From contig DATGIN010000015.1 of NCBI GenBank assembly GCA_035295705.1, positions 1 to 64,000 of the forward strand: a DNA stretch of 64,000 nt. The letters are read 5' to 3'. The notes below the pieces were generated by a model. It saw only the letters and a list, made by a program, of their open reading frames with translations. It was not told the DNA's origin and did no database searches. Position numbers and translations under genes: made by a program. Shown in pieces: positions 52,706-60,548 of the stretch. Source of the DNA: Poindextera sp035295705 (GTDB taxonomy: Bacteria > Pseudomonadota > Alphaproteobacteria > Caulobacterales > Caulobacteraceae). Numbering within the stretch: the first letter of the stretch is position 1; each line of letters starts with the position of its first letter.

Positions 52706-53589
52706 CCGCCATCGGCTTCATCGGCCTTGGGCGCATGGGCGCGCCGATGGCGGCGTGCCTCGCGGGGGCCGGCCACGAACTGGCGGTGCTGGACAAGGCC
52801 GAGGGCGCCCAGACGAGGTTCCTCGGCGAGCACCCCGCCGCCCGCGCGGTTCAGCGCCCGCGCGACCTCGCGCAAGAGAGCCAGGTGGTCATCACCATGC
52901 TGCCGGCCAGCGCCGATGTTGCGGACGTGCTCTACGGCACCGCCGGCGTGCTGGCGGGCTTGAAACCCGGTAGTCTGGTAATCGAGATGAGCTCCGGCGC
53001 GCCGGCCCGCACGCAGGCGTTCGCGGCGGACGTGGAGCGGATCGGCGGCGCCCTGATCGACGCGCCGGTCTCGGGCGGCGTCGCCCGCGCCGCGAGCGGC
53101 GAACTCTCGATCATGGTCGGCGGCGCGGCGGCGGCGGTCGAGCGGGCGCGGCCGATCCTGCTCGCCATGGGCACGTCGATCCTGGCGACCGGCGCGGTGG
53201 GGACGGCGCACGCGATGAAGGCGCTGAACAACCTCGTTTCCGCAGCCGGCTTCATGATCAGCGTCGAGGCGCTCCTGATTGGCAAGCGATTCGGGCTGGA
53301 CCCCGCGGTGATGGTCGACGTCCTGAACGCCTCGACGGGCGTCAACAATTCCACGCAGAAAAAGCTGAAACCGTTCGTGCTCTCGCGCACCTTCGACTCT
53401 GGCTTCGCGCTCGACCTGATGGTCAAGGATCTGACGATCGCGCTCGGCATCGCGCGCGACGAGGGCGTCGCCGCGCCGCTGGCCGCGCAGGTGCGCGAAC
53501 TTTGGGCCGCGGCGCTGGCGGCTGGCGCCGGGGGCGACCACACGCACGCGGCCAGGTTCAGCGAGCGCCTGGCCGGGATCGAGCTGTGA
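52702..53589 (+). CDS. NAD(P)-dependent 3-hydroxyisobutyrate-dehydrogenase-like oxidoreductase
   Basis: A 295-residue beta-hydroxyacid dehydrogenase: GFIGLGRMGAPMA (dinucleotide site), DAPVSGGVARAASGELSIMVGG (substrate loop) and catalytic Lys in AMKALNN. The C-terminal helical domain has LMVKDLTIAL. It oxidises or reduces a short 3-hydroxy acid such as 3-hydroxyisobutyrate, tartronate semialdehyde or a relative; the exact member is not clear. It is coupled to the CMD gene by a 4-base overlap and ends just before a convergent GNAT. Confidence 0.92.
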   Translation: MTAIGFIGLGRMGAPMAACLAGAGHELAVLDKAEGAQTRFLGEHPAARAVQRPRDLAQESQVVITMLPASADVADVLYGTAGVLAGLKPGSLVIEMSSGAPARTQAFAADVERIGGALIDAPVSGGVARAASGELSIMVGGAAAAVERARPILLAMGTSILATGAVGTAHAMKALNNLVSAAGFMISVEALLIGKRFGLDPAVMVDVLNASTGVNNSTQKKLKPFVLSRTFDSGFALDLMVKDLTIALGIARDEGVAAPLAAQVRELWAAALAAGAGGDHTHAARFSERLAGIEL

Positions 53590-53612
53590 GGCCGGAGCGC
53601 CGGCCAGCGGAC

Positions 53613-54038
53613 CTAAAGCGGCGTCTTCTTCAGGTAGGTGCGCGTATGCCCCGGCGGCCAGTCGGCGATCTCGCCGACGACTGCGTAGCCGTGCTGTTCG
53701 TATAGTCGCCGCGCGTCGGCGTTGTGGGTGTCCAGCGCCGAGCCGATGCACCCCTTCTGGACCGCGTAGGCTTCTGCGGCGGCCAGCAAGCGGCCGCCGT
53801 GGCCTTTGCCGCGCTCGGCCTCGGTCACCCACAAGTAGCTGACGGTGAGCCAGCCGCCCCAGATGAATCCGAGCAGCCCGCCCAGCACCTCGCCGTTCTC
53901 GGCCCGAAGGACGTAGTTGGCGGGGAAGTACGTCGGCAGGCCGAACGCAGCGATGTTGTGGTTGTCGAGCCCGTTCACGATGAACTGCCGCACGCCCTCG
54001 TCGACGAACGGCTCGAAATCGATGCGCGGGTCGCTCAA
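53613..54038 (-). CDS. GNAT family N-acetyltransferase
   Basis: A 141-residue GNAT with the acetyl-CoA loop segment VTEAERGKGHGGRLLAAAEAYA (motif A, RGKGHGG) and a C-terminal ARRLYEQHGYAVVGE (motif B). It starts with TTG; upstream GAGGGGCGG is the likely ribosome site. Substrate unknown. It is divergent from the GntR/ABC operon, 108 bases from the GntR start, so the palindrome in that gap might also affect it. Confidence 0.88.
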   Translation of the reverse strand: MSDPRIDFEPFVDEGVRQFIVNGLDNHNIAAFGLPTYFPANYVLRAENGEVLGGLLGFIWGGWLTVSYLWVTEAERGKGHGGRLLAAAEAYAVQKGCIGSALDTHNADARRLYEQHGYAVVGEIADWPPGHTRTYLKKTPL

Positions 54039-54093
54039 GGCCGCCCCTCCCGCCGACGAGTCATGGCGCCGAACGAGGCCGCGGCCAACCCCA

Positions 54094-54123
54094 TTGACAT
54101 AGTGTTATAGTTATGTATAACAC
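54094..54123 (+). promoter_or_regulatory. Promoter and operator of the GntR/ABC operon
   Basis: A -35 TTGACA (54094-54099) and a -10 TATAAC (54116-54121) are separated by 16 bases. Overlapping the -10 is a perfect palindrome, GTGTTATA (54102-54109), 6-base spacer GTTATG, TATAACAC (54116-54123). Its position and shape match the operators of YtrA-type GntR regulators, so binding would block the promoter and make the operon autoregulated. Confidence 0.8.
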
Positions 54124-54145
54124 CAACTCGGATTGGACGAGGCAT

Positions 54146-54514
54146 ATGGATCCAGAGTGGAGCGATACCCAGCCGATCTACCGCCAGCTCCGCGACATGG
54201 TGGTGGCGATGATCCTGGACGGCCTCCTGAAGGACGGCGAGGCGCTTCCGTCCGTGCGCAACGTCGCCGCGGAGTACCGGGTCAATCCGCTGACGGTGCT
54301 GAAGGCCTATCAGGCTCTCGTCGATGACGGCCTGGTCGAGAAGCGGCGGGGGCTTGGGATGTTCACCATGAAAGGCGCCCGCGAGCGGCTGATGGCCGGC
54401 GAACGGCAGAAGTTCATCGACGTCGACTGGCCGCAGATCCTGGCCAGCATTCAGCGCCTGGGCCTGAAGCCCGAGGACCTGCTGCGCGCCGCCGAGCAGA
54501 CGAAGGAGCGCTAG
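54146..54514 (+). CDS. GntR-family regulator, YtrA subfamily
   Basis: A 122-residue regulator: winged helix of GntR type (QPIYRQLRDMVVAMILDG at the start, SVRNVAAEYRVNPLTVLKAY as the recognition helix) with a short C-terminal helical tail, the YtrA type. It lies immediately upstream of an ABC ATPase and permease, the usual YtrA operon. The start is the ATG at 54146 with a GGACGAGG site, since the upstream ATG (54113) falls inside the -10/operator. The palindrome GTGTTATA...TATAACAC at its promoter is probably its own operator; YtrA regulators often respond to cell-wall antibiotics or envelope stress. Confidence 0.93.
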   Translation: MDPEWSDTQPIYRQLRDMVVAMILDGLLKDGEALPSVRNVAAEYRVNPLTVLKAYQALVDDGLVEKRRGLGMFTMKGARERLMAGERQKFIDVDWPQILASIQRLGLKPEDLLRAAEQTKER

Positions 54515-54518
54515 AGAC

Positions 54519-55394
54519 ATGCCCTGCATCGAAGCCAAAGGCCTCCGCAAGGCGTACGGGCCAACCGTCGCGCTGGACCGCGTCGACCTGACGGTCGAGA
54601 CGGGCCGCATCCTCGGCCTCATCGGCCCGAACGGGGCCGGAAAGACGACGGCGCTGAACGCCATCCTCGGCCTCATCCCCTACGAGGGGAGCCTGAAGGT
54701 GCTCGGCCTCGATCCCTGGCGCCAACGGGACGCCCTGATGCGCGAGGTCTGCTTTATCGCCGACGTCGCGGTCCTGCCGCGCTGGGTCAAGGTCAGTCAG
54801 GCGATCGACTACGTCGCCGGCGTGCACCCGCGATTCGATCGCGCCAAGGCCGAAGCCTTCCTCGCCAAGACCCAGATCCGGCGCGCGAGCCGCGTGCGGG
54901 AGCTCTCGAAGGGCATGGTGACCCAGCTGCATCTGGCGCTGGTGATGGCGATCGACGCCAAGCTTCTTGTGCTCGACGAGCCGACGCTCGGCCTCGACAT
55001 CCTCTATCGCAAGTCGTTCTACGACACGCTGCTGAACGACTACTTCGACCACACCCGCACCATCGTGGTGACGACGCACCAGGTCGAGGAGGTCCAGCAC
55101 ATCCTGACCGACCTGATGTTCATAAGCCGCGGGCGGATCGTGCTCGACACCAGCATGGAGGCGTTCGAGGAGCGCTACGCCGAGGTCATGGTCCTGCCCG
55201 ACCAGGCCGACGCCGCCCGGGCGCTGAAGCCGATCCAGGAGCGGCAGGTGTTCGGCCGCTCGATCTTCCTCTTCGACTCGGCCGATCGCGCCAAGCTGGC
55301 CGCTTTCGGCGAAGTGCGCACCCCCAACATCGCCGACCTCTTCGTCGCCATCATCGGCGACGACCAGCCCGAAGCGCAAAGAGCCGCAGCATGA
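54519..55394 (+). CDS. ABC transporter ATP-binding protein (YtrB-like)
   Basis: A 291-residue ATPase with Walker A GPNGAGKTTA, signature ELSKGMVTQLHL (LSKGM, the usual variant in this group), Walker B LLVLDEPTLGLD and H-loop TTHQVEEV. The ~75 C-terminal residues form an extra domain. It starts four bases after the GntR stop and its last four bases overlap the permease start, so regulator, ATPase and permease are one transcript. YtrB-like transporters are linked to envelope stress; the cargo is unknown. Confidence 0.93.
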   Translation: MPCIEAKGLRKAYGPTVALDRVDLTVETGRILGLIGPNGAGKTTALNAILGLIPYEGSLKVLGLDPWRQRDALMREVCFIADVAVLPRWVKVSQAIDYVAGVHPRFDRAKAEAFLAKTQIRRASRVRELSKGMVTQLHLALVMAIDAKLLVLDEPTLGLDILYRKSFYDTLLNDYFDHTRTIVVTTHQVEEVQHILTDLMFISRGRIVLDTSMEAFEERYAEVMVLPDQADAARALKPIQERQVFGRSIFLFDSADRAKLAAFGEVRTPNIADLFVAIIGDDQPEAQRAAA

Positions 55395-56326
55395 GCACGA
55401 CAACCCCCGACCAAGCCCTCGAGCCGGCGGCCGCGGCGACCGCGCCGCCCCTGCGGACGCGCACCTTCTACTGGTCCCTGCGCCGCGAGCTTTGGGAGAA
55501 CCGTTCCATCTATCTCGCGCCGCTGATCACCTCAGGCGTCGTCCTGCTCGGCCTCCTGATCGGCGTGGTCAACGTGCCGCGCCACGTCGTTGTCGAGGGA
55601 ACGATGGCCATCGACAGCAGCCAGCGAGCGATGGCGGTGCAGATCCCGTTCGATGCCGCGGCCGCGGTCATTCTCGTCGCCGCGATGGTGACCGGCTTTT
55701 TCTATTGCCTGGGCGCGCTCTACGGCGAACGTCGCGACCGCACGATCCTGTTCTGGAAGTCGCTGCCGGTATCCGACCTTACGACGGTCGCCGCCAAGGC
55801 GACGGTGCCGATGGTCGTGCTTCCGATCGCAACCTATCTCGTCATCATCGCAACGCATCTGGTCCTCTTGGCCGCCAGCGTGCCGATCATGGCGGCCAAC
55901 GGCTTCCCAGCCTTCCTGTTCTGGCAGGAGCTTCCGCTGCTTCGCACCTGGGGCGTGCTCGCGCTGGTGCTGGCCTGTCTGTCGCTCTGGTATGCGCCGA
56001 TCTGGGGTTGGGCGTTCGTGATCTCCGGCTGGGCCAAACGTGTGACGTTCCTTTGGGCGGTCGGGCCGCCGCTCGGTCTCGTGGTGTTCGAGGCGCTCGC
56101 GTTCCACACCCACCACGTGAACGACATCCTGCACGACCGGATCGCCGGCGGCCTCGACCACCTGTTCGCGACCAAGCTCGACGTCCGCGGACGCGTGACC
56201 GCCAACCTCGACCAGCTCGATGTCGGACGCTTCTTTTCGACGCCGGGCCTCTGGATAGGCCTGATCGTGGCCGCCGCCTTTTTCGCCATCGTTGTCTGGC
56301 AGCGCCGCTATCGCGCGCCGTTCTGA
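55391..56326 (+). CDS. ABC-2 type permease of the GntR operon
   Basis: A 311-residue membrane protein with six likely transmembrane helices (about 45-65, 88-112, 145-172, 190-215, 225-245, 285-305). Sequence features are RRELWENRSIYLAPLI before helix 1 and YGERRDRTILFWKSLPVSD after helix 2, characteristic of ABC-2 permeases of the YtrC/D type. It follows the ATPase with a 4-base overlap. Forms a homodimer or partners itself, since no second permease gene is present. Confidence 0.9.
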   Translation: MSTTTPDQALEPAAAATAPPLRTRTFYWSLRRELWENRSIYLAPLITSGVVLLGLLIGVVNVPRHVVVEGTMAIDSSQRAMAVQIPFDAAAAVILVAAMVTGFFYCLGALYGERRDRTILFWKSLPVSDLTTVAAKATVPMVVLPIATYLVIIATHLVLLAASVPIMAANGFPAFLFWQELPLLRTWGVLALVLACLSLWYAPIWGWAFVISGWAKRVTFLWAVGPPLGLVVFEALAFHTHHVNDILHDRIAGGLDHLFATKLDVRGRVTANLDQLDVGRFFSTPGLWIGLIVAAAFFAIVVWQRRYRAPF

Positions 56327-56392
56327 CCCAACCACGTCCAAGGGAACGCCGACAAACCTCCGCATCCCACCGGACGCAGCCCAAGCGACGGC

Positions 56393-56620
56393 ATGACTCC
56401 AATGACCCTCGTCTCCCCCCAGATCAAGACCCTGGCCGGCGCCGCGCTCTACGCGCTTGCGGCCACGACGGGCGGATTTGCGGCCACGCTGACCGCCGTG
56501 AACACCATCCTGACCCGCGAGCCCTCGGCTGTGGTCAGGGCGGCCGAGGACGTCTGGTTCAACGTCGAAGCGAGCGCCGTGGTCTACGTGCAGGATCTCG
56601 AGAACCGGCTGCTGCCGTAG
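56393..56620 (+). CDS. Small membrane-associated protein, last gene of the GntR/ABC operon (hypothetical)
   Basis: A 75-residue protein with one hydrophobic stretch (ALYALAATTGGFAATLTAV, about residues 19-37) and an acidic/aromatic C-terminal part. I do not recognise a family. It lies 66 bases after the permease in the same direction and may be an accessory of the transporter. An ATG three codons further on (56402) is an alternative start. The hydrophobic segment could be a signal peptide or membrane anchor. Confidence 0.6.
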   Translation: MTPMTLVSPQIKTLAGAALYALAATTGGFAATLTAVNTILTREPSAVVRAAEDVWFNVEASAVVYVQDLENRLLP

Positions 56621-56645
56621 GCTGCCGCGGCTCTATAAGGCGCGC

Positions 56646-57191
56646 ATGCCGCGCCCCCTCATCCTCCACCCTGCGTCGCGCTCAGGCGCCGACATCGCCA
56701 TCGAGGCCGACGCCTGTCGCCCACACGCGGATCGGCTCGACCTCACCTACGTCGTGAGCGGCCAGGTCAGCGCCCTGTTCGCGCCCGCATCCGACGCCCA
56801 GCTGCGCACCGACGGCCTCTGGAAGCGCACCTGCTTCGAGGCCTTCCTGCAGCCGGCGCCGGGCGAAGCCTACATCGAGTTCAACCTTGCGCCGTCCGGC
56901 CACTGGGCGACTTACCGTTTCGACCGCTACCGCCAGGGCATGCGCGACGCCGCCGACGTGACGCCTGGGCCAATTGCGGTGCTGACCGGGCCTGACCGCC
57001 TCGAACTCACCGTATCGGTCGAGCTGCCCGCGAGCGAGGCGGCCGCCCGGCTGTGGCGACTGGGGCTGACCGCGGTGATCGAGGAGCTGGGCGGCCGCGT
57101 GTCGTACTGGGCCCTCGCCCACCCCTCGCCGCAGCCGGACTTCCACAACGCCGCGTCGTTCGTGGCGGCATTGTCGCAAGGGGTTAGCTGA
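56646..57191 (+). CDS. DOMON-like domain protein
   Basis: A 181-residue beta-rich protein resembling bacterial DOMON-like proteins: GLWKRTCFEAFLQPAPGEAYIEFNLAPSG is the strongest stretch, with GHWATYRFDRYR after. There is no signal peptide, unlike haem-binding DOMON proteins of eukaryotes. Function unknown; possibly carbohydrate or haem binding. It is followed by the NamZ-type DUF1343 gene in the same direction after 61 bases, and the small operon-end gene lies 25 bases upstream. Confidence 0.82.
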   Translation: MPRPLILHPASRSGADIAIEADACRPHADRLDLTYVVSGQVSALFAPASDAQLRTDGLWKRTCFEAFLQPAPGEAYIEFNLAPSGHWATYRFDRYRQGMRDAADVTPGPIAVLTGPDRLELTVSVELPASEAAARLWRLGLTAVIEELGGRVSYWALAHPSPQPDFHNAASFVAALSQGVS

Positions 57192-57252
57192 GCGCGACCG
57201 CGCTCGGTAGAAGCAGCCTCTTCGACGACGTGAGTCGGGGGACGGGAAGCGG

Positions 57253-58458
57253 ATGGTCAACTTCGGCATCGATCGCCTCATCGAAGAGCCGCGCCTGCGC
57301 GAACCCCTCAAGGGCCGACGCGTAGCGCTGCTGGCGCACCCGGCCTCTGTCACCGCCGACCTCACGCACGCGCTGGACGCCTTGGCCGCCTGTCCCGAGA
57401 TCCGCCTTTCCGCCGCGTTCGGGCCGCAGCACGGGCTGCGTGGCGACAAGCAGGACAACATGGTCGAGACGGCGGACTTCCAGGATCCGCTTCACCACAT
57501 TCCGGTCTTCAGCCTTTACGGCGAGGTGCGCGCCCCTACCGAGGCGATGATGCAGACGTTCGACGTCATCCTGGTCGACCTGCAGGATCTGGGCTGCCGC
57601 ATCTACACCTTCATCACCACGCTCCGGTACGTGCTGGAGGCGGCCGCCCGGCACGGCAAGGCGGTCTGGGTGCTCGATCGTCCCAATCCGGTGGGCCGGC
57701 CGATCGAGGGCCTCAGCCTGCGGCCCGGGCAGGAGAGCTTCGTCGGCGCGGGCCCGCTTCCGATGCGCCACGGGCTGACGCTCGCCGAGCTGGGCGGCTG
57801 GTTCGTGAAGACGCTGGGGCTCGATGTCGACTACCGGCCGATCCCGATGGCGGAGTGGCGGCCCGAGGCCGCACCCGGCTTCGGCTGGTCGCTTGGCGAG
57901 CGACCGTGGATCAACCCCAGCCCCAACGCGCCGAACCTCTTCATGGCCCGCGCCTACGCTGGAACGGTGATGCTGGAAGGGGCGACTCTCTCCGAAGGGC
58001 GCGGCACCACCCGGCCGCTCGAGATGTTCGGCGCTCCGGACATGGACGCGCGCGCGGTCATCGCGAAGATGCAGGCGCTGGCGCCCGAGTGGATCGAGGG
58101 ATGCGCGCTCCGCGACTGCTGGTTCGAGCCCACCTTCCACAAGCACGTCGGCCAGCTGTGCAACGGCGTGCAGATCGTCACCGAAGGCCCAGCCTACGAC
58201 CATGCGACGTTCCGGCCCTGGCGGCTGATGGCGTTGGCGTTCAAGGCCGTCCGCGCGCTCGCGCCCGACTATCCGCTTTGGCGCGACTTTGCCTACGAGT
58301 ACGTCACCGATCGCCTGGCCATCGACGTGATCAACGGCGGTCCTGCGCTGCGCGAATGGGTGGATGACGCATCGGCGTCGCCGGGCGACCTCGACGCCAT
58401 GGCGCGCGCGGACGAGCAGTCATGGGCCGAGGAGCGGCGTCCGTTCTTGCTCTACTGA
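57253..58458 (+). CDS. namZ: Exo-beta-N-acetylmuramidase, NamZ family (DUF1343)
   Basis: A 401-residue DUF1343 protein. FGPQHGLRGDKQD, DVILVDLQDLGCRIYTFI and VLDRPNPVGR are hallmarks of the family, with SEGRGTTRPLEMFGAP containing the catalytic-region Glu. NamZ of Bacillus releases N-acetylmuramic acid from peptidoglycan fragments (GH171), so a role in wall recycling is likely. There is no signal peptide, so here it may act in the cytoplasm on imported fragments. It ends 17 bases from a small convergent gene. Confidence 0.88.
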   Translation: MVNFGIDRLIEEPRLREPLKGRRVALLAHPASVTADLTHALDALAACPEIRLSAAFGPQHGLRGDKQDNMVETADFQDPLHHIPVFSLYGEVRAPTEAMMQTFDVILVDLQDLGCRIYTFITTLRYVLEAAARHGKAVWVLDRPNPVGRPIEGLSLRPGQESFVGAGPLPMRHGLTLAELGGWFVKTLGLDVDYRPIPMAEWRPEAAPGFGWSLGERPWINPSPNAPNLFMARAYAGTVMLEGATLSEGRGTTRPLEMFGAPDMDARAVIAKMQALAPEWIEGCALRDCWFEPTFHKHVGQLCNGVQIVTEGPAYDHATFRPWRLMALAFKAVRALAPDYPLWRDFAYEYVTDRLAIDVINGGPALREWVDDASASPGDLDAMARADEQSWAEERRPFLLY

Positions 58459-58475
58459 GTTTCGGCCGACGCCGC

Positions 58476-58712
58476 TTAGTGGACGCCGCCGTTGCGCTCC
58501 CACGCGCCGCCGCGCTTGACCCAGACCTCCCGAAGGTGCGGTTGGTCGGTCTGAATCTCCATAAGCTCCGCGTTCGGATAGTTGCGGTCCACGCTCGCGA
58601 ACACGGCGCTCCGGGCCAGGCCGAAGTCCACAGACGCCTGGAAGTCGGGATAGGCGAACTCCATCTGCCGTTGGCCCGGCCTCTCGGTGAACAGAGTGCA
58701 GGTCATCCTCAT
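58476..58712 (-). CDS. Small hypothetical protein (78 aa)
   Basis: A 78-residue protein starting MRMTCTLFTERPGQRQ and containing FAYPDFQASVDFGLARS and LREVWVKRGGAWERNGG. No family recognised; composition and length look like a genuine small soluble protein. An alternative ATG lies two codons downstream (58706). It lies between the convergent NamZ gene and the downstream GNAT, reading in the minus direction. Confidence 0.6.
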   Translation of the reverse strand: MRMTCTLFTERPGQRQMEFAYPDFQASVDFGLARSAVFASVDRNYPNAELMEIQTDQPHLREVWVKRGGAWERNGGVH

Positions 58713-58833
58713 TTCGCGGCCTCGCAAACGTAGCCCCGCCGGCGCCCCCTACCTGACGCCGTCAGGGTGAAACGCATTTCGGCCAAGCTTGGTTCCAGGA
58801 CGCGCGACCTGAGGCGCAACCTTCGGCGCCCGA

Positions 58834-59298
58834 CTAGAGATCCTGGCGGTAGACGATGAAGCCGGAGTTCTGCGCCACCTGGTTATACAGGCGCCGCGCG
58901 GTCGCGTTGGTTTCCTGCGTCTGCCAGTAGACCCGGCTCGAGCCGGCGGCGCGGGCGCGCGCGTACACCGCTTCGATGAGCCCGCGGCCGACGCCCTGGC
59001 CGCGCACGTCGGCGGCGGTGAAGAGATCCTGGAGGTAACAGATGGGGCCCGGCATCACCGTGTTCCGGTGGTAGAGGAAGTGCACGAAACCGACCAGGCG
59101 TCGGTCCTCCGCCTCGGCCACCAGCGCGTGCATCGGCTCGTAGGCGTCGAAGAAGCGCCCCCAGGTCATGCGCGTCATCGTCTCGGAGACGGCGGTCGGG
59201 CCGGAGCGCTCGTAGAAGGCGTTGTAGCCGTCCCAGAGGGGCCGCCAGCCGTCGTAGTCGTCGGCCCGCGCGTCGCGAACGGTGAAAGCCGTGCTCAC
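58834..59298 (-). CDS. GNAT family N-acetyltransferase
   Basis: A 154-residue GNAT with VRDARADDYDGWRPLWDGYNAFYERSG at the N-terminus and the acetyl-CoA motif VRGQGVGRGLIEAV, ending QETNATARRLYNQVAQNSGFIVYRQDL. This resembles the small bacterial GNATs fused or adjacent to metabolic genes. The GTG overlaps the stop of the PLP enzyme upstream by 4 bases, so the two are coupled, and the substrate may relate to the amino acid made or broken by that enzyme. Confidence 0.88.
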   Translation of the reverse strand: MSTAFTVRDARADDYDGWRPLWDGYNAFYERSGPTAVSETMTRMTWGRFFDAYEPMHALVAEAEDRRLVGFVHFLYHRNTVMPGPICYLQDLFTAADVRGQGVGRGLIEAVYARARAAGSSRVYWQTQETNATARRLYNQVAQNSGFIVYRQDL

Positions 59299-60473
59299 AG
59301 CGCGGCCAAGGCCTGCTCGATGTCGCCCGCGATGACATCGGGGTCCTCGAAGCCGACGCCGAAGCGGATCAGGCCGGGCGGCAAGGCGATCTCGCGCATC
59401 TGCGACTCGGTCATGGTCCCCGCCCACATGGCCGCCGGGTGCACCGCCAGCGACGAGAAGGAGCCGAAGCTGGCCGAGCGGTGCGCCACGCGTAGGTTCG
59501 CGAGCACCGTCTGCGCGGCGGCAAGACCGCCGTCGACCTCGAAGCTCATCAGTCCGCCGAAGCCGGGCGACATCTGGGCGGCGGCGAGCGCATGCTGCGG
59601 GTGCGACCGCAAGCCCGGGTAGTGCACGGCGGCGATCTTCGGGTGACGCTCGAGCCGCTCGGCCAGAACCTGTGCGGTTCTGTTGTGCCGCTCGACGCGC
59701 ATTGCGAGCGTGCGAACGCCGCGGAGCGCCAGCCACGCTGCGAACGGGTCCAGTGTCCCGCCCAGGAGGTGCGCGGTCTGCCAGATCGTCTCGATCAAGG
59801 CCTCTGACCCGGCCAAGACGCCGCCGACCAGATCGGCGTGGCCGCCCAGCGACTTGGTCGCGCTGTGCATCACCAGATCGACGCCCAGCGACAGCGGCCG
59901 CTGGTTGATCGGCGTCGCGATCGTGTTGTCGATGAGGACGACGGCCTGGCTGACCGCCTTCGTCTGGGCGGCGAGCCGGGCGATGTCGCTAACGCCCAAC
60001 AAGGGGTTTGAGGGGCTCTCGAGGACGACAAGGCGCGTCTGCGGCTTGAGCGCCCGAGCGAAGGCGTCGAGGTCGCCCTGAGCGAAGAAGGCGACCTCGA
60101 TCCCGAACCGCGGGGCGATGTTGCGCAGGAAGCCATTCACGCCGGCGTAAAGAGCCGTCTGGCCGACCACGTGGCCGCCCTGGCCCGTCAGGCTCATGAT
60201 CGCGGCGGTCGTCGCCGCCATGCCCGAGGCAAAGCCCAGCGCGGCCTCGGCGCCCTCGAGCCCGGCGACCGCCTCCTCGAACTGCCGCACGGTCGGATTG
60301 CCGTAGCGCGTGTAGAAGCCGGCATGCCTGGGCTGGGTCGCCATGGCGAAGAACTCGTCGGCGTCGGGCGACCAGAAGGTCGAGCTCTGGTAGATCGGCG
60401 GCGCAATCGGCCTGGCCGTGCTCTCAGCGCCCCCGAAGTGGGCGGCGAGCGTGTAGGGATCGAAGTCGTTCAC
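59295..60473 (-). CDS. Trans-sulfuration family PLP enzyme (cystathionine gamma-synthase/lyase, methionine gamma-lyase type)
   Basis: A 392-residue PLP enzyme of the Cys/Met metabolism family. PLP Lys is in MHSATKSLGGHADLVGG; YTRYGNPT holds the phosphate-binding Tyr/Arg; SFGSFSSLAVHPAAMW is the substrate carboxylate region, similar to the cystathionine beta/gamma-lyase and O-acetylhomoserine sulfhydrylase group. The GTG is taken as the start, about 11 bases from GGAGG; a TTG three codons upstream is possible. Coupled to the GNAT by a 4-base overlap. Exact reaction uncertain. Confidence 0.9.
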   Translation of the reverse strand: MNDFDPYTLAAHFGGAESTARPIAPPIYQSSTFWSPDADEFFAMATQPRHAGFYTRYGNPTVRQFEEAVAGLEGAEAALGFASGMAATTAAIMSLTGQGGHVVGQTALYAGVNGFLRNIAPRFGIEVAFFAQGDLDAFARALKPQTRLVVLESPSNPLLGVSDIARLAAQTKAVSQAVVLIDNTIATPINQRPLSLGVDLVMHSATKSLGGHADLVGGVLAGSEALIETIWQTAHLLGGTLDPFAAWLALRGVRTLAMRVERHNRTAQVLAERLERHPKIAAVHYPGLRSHPQHALAAAQMSPGFGGLMSFEVDGGLAAAQTVLANLRVAHRSASFGSFSSLAVHPAAMWAGTMTESQMREIALPPGLIRFGVGFEDPDVIAGDIEQALAAL

Positions 60474-60548
60474 GGGAACCAAGCGCCTCCGTCTGACGAG
60501 CCTTCCCTGGCGCTAGCACCCTGGCGCGAGCGTGGGAACGACGGTTAG

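Noticed and set aside
54113..54145. Upstream ATG for the GntR gene
   Set aside because: It lies inside the -10/operator palindrome, so a transcript from this promoter would not contain it.
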